Source: a virus
DNA length: 24,642 nucleotides
IMG/VR virus record: IMGVR_UViG_3300011113_000065
Location: 1 to 24,642 of that record
Direction: 5' to 3' (one strand)
The translations under genes and the position numbers were made by a program. The notes under the pieces were generated by a model. The model was given only the letters and a program-made list of their open reading frames with translations. It was not told the DNA's origin and did no database searches. Of this stretch, positions 21,059-24,642 are shown one piece after another. How positions within the stretch are numbered: position 1 is the stretch's first letter; the number at the start of each line of letters is the position of its first letter.

Positions 21059-21375
21059 GGGCAGTGCCTGCGAAATACTTTGCTGTCGGCCCATATCGCG
21101 CCGAGCAAGTTGGTCCGAACTGGTGGGGTGTCATGAACGTCAACGGTTTCAATTGCTTGACGTTCCCCGACAAACCCGGTGCCGTGGTGACTGGCGAGGG
21201 ACATGCCAAGCAGATTGCTGATGAATGGAACAACCACACTGGACCGTTTGAGTACCCACCAAGCACATATGTGCCGCCAGTGACCACGCGAATGACGGAT
21301 GCAGAGATGTCTGCGTACATTCGCAGCCGTGTGTACAACTTTAAGACAGGAAGTTTTGAAAATGAAAATACCTAA
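21040..21375 (+). CDS. Hypothetical protein in the replication operon
   Basis: This 111-residue protein begins MSGSSLRAVPAKYFAVGPYR and has an aromatic, beta-looking first half (VGPNWWGVMNVNGFNCLTFP), a short helix (GHAKQIADEWNNHTG), then a Pro-rich turn and a C-terminal helix (MTDAEMSAYIRSRVYNF). GGAGAAG stands just before the ATG inside the polymerase gene. It overlaps both neighbours and is clearly part of the operon. Family not recognised. Confidence 0.65.
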   Translation: MSGSSLRAVPAKYFAVGPYRAEQVGPNWWGVMNVNGFNCLTFPDKPGAVVTGEGHAKQIADEWNNHTGPFEYPPSTYVPPVTTRMTDAEMSAYIRSRVYNFKTGSFENENT

Positions 21376-21646
21376 CATGACAACCGAGGTAACTCCTGAA
21401 GAACTTGAGGAGTGGAACAGAATGACAGCACTGGACAAACAGGTTGACGGCAACCACTACAAAGACCTGCCGATTCAGCCAGTCGAGTACATCTACGCCA
21501 ACGCGCTGGGGTACTTCGAGGGCAACGTGGTCAAGTACGTGAGCCGCTGGCGCAAGAAAAACGGCATCGCCGATCTGGAGAAGGCCAAGCACTACATCGA
21601 GTTGCTGATTCAACTGGAGAACCGCAGTGCTCGAAAAACAGATTGA
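21362..21646 (+). CDS. DUF3310 protein
   Basis: This 94-residue protein contains DKQVDGNHYKDLPIQPVEYI, LGYFEGNVVKYVSRWRKKNG and DLEKAKHYIELLIQL, the typical sequence of DUF3310, found in many phage replication operons and sometimes annotated as a nucleotide kinase, though the activity is unclear. I chose the ATG at 21362 because AGGAAG lies 8 nt upstream; the frame is open back to 21299, but the extra residues do not fit the family. It overlaps the previous gene by 14 bp and the next by 20 bp. Confidence 0.85.
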   Translation: MKIPNMTTEVTPEELEEWNRMTALDKQVDGNHYKDLPIQPVEYIYANALGYFEGNVVKYVSRWRKKNGIADLEKAKHYIELLIQLENRSARKTD

Positions 21647-21911
21647 AGCCAAGGTCTGCGATTACGCCAAGGAGCGCGGGCTGCTGGTCTACAAGTTCAC
21701 CAGCCCCAATCGAATGGCTGTACCTGATCGAATGTTTGTGCGGCCCGATGGCAAGATATTCTTCATCGAGTTCAAGCGCGAGGGTCAGAAGCCCACGCCT
21801 GCCCAGGACCGTGAGCATGAGCGTCTGCGCGGTCACGGTGTTCAGGTGTTTGTGGTGGACAACGTGACCACGGGTCTGTGGGTTATTGACACGTTTGGAG
21901 TTTTGACATGA
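21627..21911 (+). CDS. VRR-NUC domain nuclease
   Basis: This 94-residue single-domain nuclease starts at a GTG inside the DUF3310 gene. It shows the VRR-NUC pattern: MLEKQIEAKVCDYAKERGLL, SPNRMAVPDRMFVRPDGKIF, FIEFKREGQKPTPAQDREHE (the metal-binding D of P-D-R and the E-x-K pair) and GVQVFVVDN. Stand-alone VRR-NUC proteins of phages cut branched DNA and are usually encoded beside an SNF2-type helicase, as here. No residue of the core seems missing. Confidence 0.88.
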   Translation: MLEKQIEAKVCDYAKERGLLVYKFTSPNRMAVPDRMFVRPDGKIFFIEFKREGQKPTPAQDREHERLRGHGVQVFVVDNVTTGLWVIDTFGVLT

Positions 21912-22078
21912 ATGCTGACTTGCTCTACGAAAAACTTAAAGACGCCATTGCAATGTTTGGATTAAGTTGGGACGAAAAACACCTCATTCGTGTTCGCATC
22001 TCTGGTAACACTCTCTGCTTTGAACACAGCGGTACAGAGATTCGCATGACTATTCCGGTGGTGTATGCTGACACCTGA
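21908..22078 (+). CDS. Small hypothetical protein between nuclease and helicase
   Basis: This 56-residue protein starts at an ATGA overlap with the nuclease stop and ends 14 bp inside the helicase gene. It reads MNADLLYEKLKDAIAMFGLS, then WDEKHLIRVRISGNTLCFEH and RMTIPVVYADT: one helix followed by a small beta sheet. Both overlaps support a real coupled gene. The codons are AT-richer than those of its neighbours. No family recognised. Confidence 0.65.
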   Translation: MNADLLYEKLKDAIAMFGLSWDEKHLIRVRISGNTLCFEHSGTEIRMTIPVVYADT

Positions 22079-23471
22079 CTTGCTCCACGGCTACCAGCAA
22101 AAGGCTGTCAACTTCCAATGCACCCATCCACACTCGATGCTGTGGCTGGACATGGGCCTGGGCAAGACCGTCATCACGCTGACCAGCCTCGCGCATCTGC
22201 TACGCACGGGCTTCCTGCGGGGCGTGATCATCGTCGCCCCGATCCGGGTCATCCGACTGGTGTGGCGCCAGGAGGCAGTGAAGTGGGAACAGACCAAGCA
22301 CCTGAAGTTCAGCATGGTCACGGGCACCAAGGATCAGCGCACCCGCGCCCTGCTGCGTCCTGCCGATGTGTACCTGATCAACTACGAGAACTTGGGCTGG
22401 CTGGCCGAGACACTCCAGACCTACTTTGTCAAGAAGGATCGCCCGCTGCCGTTCAACGGCATCATCTGGGACGAGATCAGCAAGATGAAAAACTCCAGCA
22501 CGAACCGGGTCAAGGCGTTTCGCAAGATCGCCGACAAGTTCGACTGGACAACGGGCTTGACCGGCACCCCTGCCAGCAACGGCTACAAAGACCTCCACGG
22601 CCAGTTTCTCGTAGTGGACAGGGGTGAGCGCCTGGGCACCAGCAAGACAGCTTTCCGCACCCGGTTCTACCGCAAGGTGGGACCGTACAAGGAGGTGCCC
22701 TACGAAGACACCGAGGACACCATCAAGAAGCTGATCGGTGACATCACGCTGGAGATGAGCGCCGAGGACTACAACCCGCTGCCTGACCTCATGGTCAACA
22801 ACATCGAGATCGAGATGCCCGACGACCTGCGGGCCAAGTACGACAAGATGGAGCGCGAGTTCTTCCTGCAACTCGACAGCGGCAAGGAGGTCGAGATGTT
22901 CAACCAAGCGTCGCTGACCAACAAGTGCCTCCAGTTCGCCAACGGTGCGATCTACCCGGTGGCCGGGATGCCGCTGTGGGAGCCGGTGCATGACTTGAAG
23001 CTGGAGGCGCTTGAAGACATTCTTGACGAGGCCCAGGGCAGCCCGGTGCTGTGCGCCTATGCCTACAGGTCAGACGCCCAGCGGATCATGGACAAGTTCA
23101 AGCACCTTGACCCGATCAACCTGACCGAGTGTAAGAGCGAGGTGTCGCTGACCAATGCGATGCACAGGTGGAAGACGGGCGACTGCGCCCTGATGATCGG
23201 CCACCCGGCCAGCATGGGCCACGGTATCGACGGGTTGCAGAAGAACGGTCACATCCTCGTCTGGTACGGGCTGAACTGGAGCCTGGACCTGTACGAGCAA
23301 TTCAACGCCCGAGTGCGCCGCCAGGGCCAAGGGGTGCCGGTGATCTGCCACCGCATCCTGATGCAAGACACGCTGGATCAGGCGCAGGCACTGGCCCTTG
23401 ATGACAAGGCCACAACACAGGCAGGGCTTCGCAACGCAGTCAAACAATACCGCTTGACAAAGGGCGCATGA
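22065..23471 (+). CDS. SNF2-type DNA helicase/translocase
   Basis: This 468-residue superfamily 2 protein has the SNF2 order: Q-motif HGYQQKAV (8-15), Walker A WLDMGLGKTVITL (27-39), motif Ia VIIVAPIRVIRLVW, motif II IIWDEISKMKN (D136, E137; DEIS in place of DEAH), motif III LTGTPASNGYKDLHGQ, then the second RecA domain with GHPASMGHGIDGLQ and the arginine-bearing EQFNARVRRQGQ. It moves on double-stranded DNA and likely works with the adjacent VRR-NUC nuclease and the SSB on branched intermediates. It is shorter than cellular SNF2 proteins, as usual for phages. It overlaps the small gene before it, and a promoter lies in its last codons. Confidence 0.92.
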   Translation: MLTPDLLHGYQQKAVNFQCTHPHSMLWLDMGLGKTVITLTSLAHLLRTGFLRGVIIVAPIRVIRLVWRQEAVKWEQTKHLKFSMVTGTKDQRTRALLRPADVYLINYENLGWLAETLQTYFVKKDRPLPFNGIIWDEISKMKNSSTNRVKAFRKIADKFDWTTGLTGTPASNGYKDLHGQFLVVDRGERLGTSKTAFRTRFYRKVGPYKEVPYEDTEDTIKKLIGDITLEMSAEDYNPLPDLMVNNIEIEMPDDLRAKYDKMEREFFLQLDSGKEVEMFNQASLTNKCLQFANGAIYPVAGMPLWEPVHDLKLEALEDILDEAQGSPVLCAYAYRSDAQRIMDKFKHLDPINLTECKSEVSLTNAMHRWKTGDCALMIGHPASMGHGIDGLQKNGHILVWYGLNWSLDLYEQFNARVRRQGQGVPVICHRILMQDTLDQAQALALDDKATTQAGLRNAVKQYRLTKGA

Positions 23472-23484
23472 CCTGTGGTACACT
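23454..23484 (+). promoter_or_regulatory. Candidate promoter for the downstream small genes
   Basis: TTGACA (23454-23459) and TACACT (23479-23484) are 19 bp apart; the long spacer is offset by an extended -10 (TGG directly before TACACT). It lies at the end of the helicase gene and would start near 23491, about 26 nt before the next ATG. Confidence 0.5.
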
Positions 23485-23516
23485 GTGTCACACCAACCAC
23501 CAAAGGAGTAACTGTA

Positions 23517-23726
23517 ATGCTGAAAGACACCATCGAGTTTGTGAAGTCACTGTACAAGGTGCCCAGTGCCGAGGCGCTGGCACTCAAGGAGTTGGAAGAC
23601 TCCAAGCGCAGGCTGCTGGAGGTGCAGAGCAGCCGTGAGTACGCTGACTCAATGTGCAAGTACTACGAGGCCAAGATTAAGCGCTTGAACGCCTATCTGC
23701 ACACCGCTACCGAGGTGAAGCCATGA
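23517..23726 (+). CDS. Small helical protein
   Basis: This 69-residue protein starts MLKDTIEFVKSLYKVPSAEA and is largely one or two long helices (LALKELEDSKRRLLEVQSSR, then YYEAKIKRLNAYLHTA). The ATG at 23517 was chosen over the open frame from 23475 because AAAGGAG stands 8 nt upstream and the 45-bp gap holds a promoter. The stop overlaps the next start. Coiled-coil accessory proteins like this are common in phages; function unknown. Confidence 0.7.
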   Translation: MLKDTIEFVKSLYKVPSAEALALKELEDSKRRLLEVQSSREYADSMCKYYEAKIKRLNAYLHTATEVKP

Positions 23727-23905
23727 TTGACCCCAAGACCAAGCGCATCACGGTGCCGGTGACCAAGGACATTGACTTGATCCGCGAGCGCATCAAGCGC
23801 GACACCGGCATCAACATGACTTACGTGCAGATTTTTAATTTCCTAATTCATTTTTATGTCGAACGGGCAAACGAGCCTAAAAGTAAATGGAGGTCGCTGG
23901 CATGA
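23723..23905 (+). CDS. Possible small RHH-like protein
   Basis: This 60-residue protein reads MIDPKTKRITVPVTKDIDLI, RERIKRDTGINMTYVQIFNF and LIHFYVERA. A strand (R-I-T-V-P-V), a helix, a turn (T-G-I-N-M-T) and a second helix resemble the ribbon-helix-helix plan, so it may bind DNA as a dimer. The second half is strikingly AT-rich against its surroundings (about 23820-23885). Both ends overlap neighbours by 4 bp (ATGA). Confidence 0.6.
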   Translation: MIDPKTKRITVPVTKDIDLIRERIKRDTGINMTYVQIFNFLIHFYVERANEPKSKWRSLA

Positions 23906-24141
23906 CTGACCGCGAACTGATGCAGCAGGCGCTGGAGGCGCTGGAACTTCACGCCAAGCAGTATCCGCACATGCAGAAAGGCTACACGGTGGATGCCATC
24001 GCCGCCCTGCGCGAGAGGCTGGCGCAGCCAGAGCGCATTCAACTAACCGCCCGTGACTTTGTGGTCACCGTTGGCGATATTGAAGATGCGGTGGGCACAC
24101 CGATGTACTGGGCTGAGTGGCCGAACAAGGAGCAGAAATGA
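23902..24141 (+). CDS. Small hypothetical protein, paralogue of the next gene
   Basis: This 79-residue protein starts MTDRELMQQALEALELHAKQ, then AIAALRERLAQPERIQ and a C-terminal beta part (DFVVTVGDIEDAVGTPMYWA). I chose the ATG at 23902 because GGAGG lies 8 nt upstream and the following gene begins with the same words (MTDRALLQQALDALE ... LRKRLAQP). The M-T-D-x-x-L-x-Q-Q-A-L helix followed by L-R-x-R-L-A-Q-P is, from memory, widespread in small proteins of environmental phages. Role unknown. Confidence 0.65.
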   Translation: MTDRELMQQALEALELHAKQYPHMQKGYTVDAIAALRERLAQPERIQLTARDFVVTVGDIEDAVGTPMYWAEWPNKEQK

Positions 24142-24642
24142 CTGACCGAGCTTTATTGCAACAGGCGCTGGATGCGCTGGAGTGGAACTTGCCGGTGATC
24201 GAGGACTATGGCGATCACGAACAACTTAATAGGCAACACCGAGCCATCATTGTTCTGCGCAAGAGGCTGGCGCAGCCAAACGAGTTTAACCCTGACTGGG
24301 ACGCGATGGCTGTGATGGTGGAGGAACAGCAGCGCATGGCGAAGCGCATAGCCGAGTTGGAGGGGCAGCCTGTGGCTTTGGAAACTGTCTACGAAACCAT
24401 CATTCAATGGGACGAGGGCGGTGGTAAGCGCAGCCGCCGTGAACTGGCGCGGAGAATCGCTGCCCTCTACGCCGCCCCACAGCCACAAATGCAACCCTGC
24501 GCCGGACGCAACTGTGGCAGCACCAACCCCAACCTGCACTCGGCTGAATGCTTCGAGGACTACGAGAAGGTGACTGGCATGAATCAGCGCAAGCCGCTGC
24601 CGCCTCAGTCACCGTGCGAGATGACGCAAGCCGAAGGCAAGA
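24138..24642 (+). CDS. Hypothetical protein, 3' end cut off; paralogous N-terminus and Cys-rich patch
   Basis: The gene starts at an ATGA overlap and stays open to the window edge (168 codons seen). Residues 1-50 repeat the preceding protein (MTDRALLQQALDALEWN ... VLRKRLAQPN). Residues 60-80 form a charged helix (VMVEEQQRMAKRIAELE). A later stretch, PCAGRNCGSTNPNLHSAECF, holds Cys and His in a small zinc-knuckle-like arrangement. The two neighbours probably arose by tandem duplication followed by growth of this one. Function unknown. Confidence 0.6.
   Translation, partial: MTDRALLQQALDALEWNLPVIEDYGDHEQLNRQHRAIIVLRKRLAQPNEFNPDWDAMAVMVEEQQRMAKRIAELEGQPVALETVYETIIQWDEGGGKRSRRELARRIAALYAAPQPQMQPCAGRNCGSTNPNLHSAECFEDYEKVTGMNQRKPLPPQSPCEMTQAEGK

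Overview
The window is a piece of a tailed double-stranded DNA phage of the podovirus type, with a P22-like head. The packaging and head proteins belong to the P22 families in sequence and length: small and large terminase, a 729-residue portal, a scaffold with a basic C-terminal helix, and a gp5-type coat protein. There is no bacterial housekeeping gene, tRNA, integrase or rRNA in view. The GC-rich coding style and small accessory families suggest a proteobacterial, possibly freshwater betaproteobacterial, host; that is inference. The lifestyle cannot be decided from this window. The genome is tightly packed, with stop/start overlaps (ATGA, GTGA, TGATG) at many junctions.

Layout. (1) 10826 down to 1, leftward: terS, terL, four tiny basic proteins, portal, a Dps-like helical protein, two small proteins, an HNH endonuclease, three tail fibre/spike-type proteins, scaffold, and coat (cut by the window edge). 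P22 has portal-scaffold-coat together; here about 3.8 kb, including the receptor-binding module, sits between portal and scaffold. (2) 10827-11523, no gene: an AT-rich tract followed by an extremely GC-rich array of ACCC-N3-GGGT near-palindromes, four of them exactly 27 bp apart. The last copy lies between the -35 and -10 of a strong rightward promoter. (3) 11524-13783, rightward: a run of small early-type genes, three with nearly identical leaders, a DUF7227-type cysteine-rich gene with an apparent frameshift, two tiny membrane proteins, a hairpin terminator and an HTH regulator. (4) 13776-13891: four copies of a 16-bp sequence at exact 29-bp spacing, between convergent genes. (5) 13901-16384, leftward: a primase-polymerase/DUF3987 replication protein. 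(6) 16385-16571: a rightward-facing terminator and two interlocked divergent promoters. (7) 16572-24642, rightward: RHH protein, Ala/Pro-linker protein, DUF2800 RecB-like nuclease, DUF2815 single-strand binding protein, family B DNA polymerase, DUF3310, VRR-NUC nuclease, SNF2-type helicase and small accessory genes.

How they work together. Regions 5 and 7 form a nearly complete replication and recombination set: primase, polymerase with proofreading exonuclease, SSB, two nucleases and a helicase. Region 1 packages DNA and builds the particle. Regions 2 and 4 and the promoter pair in 6 look like control points. The candidate DNA-binding proteins in view are the HTH protein at 13487-13783 and RHH-like proteins at 16572-16772 and 23723-23905. 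Which protein binds which site is not known. The most unusual content is the two spaced repeat arrays and the operator-in-promoter arrangement, which I could not match to a described system. All family assignments are by eye; no database search was run.
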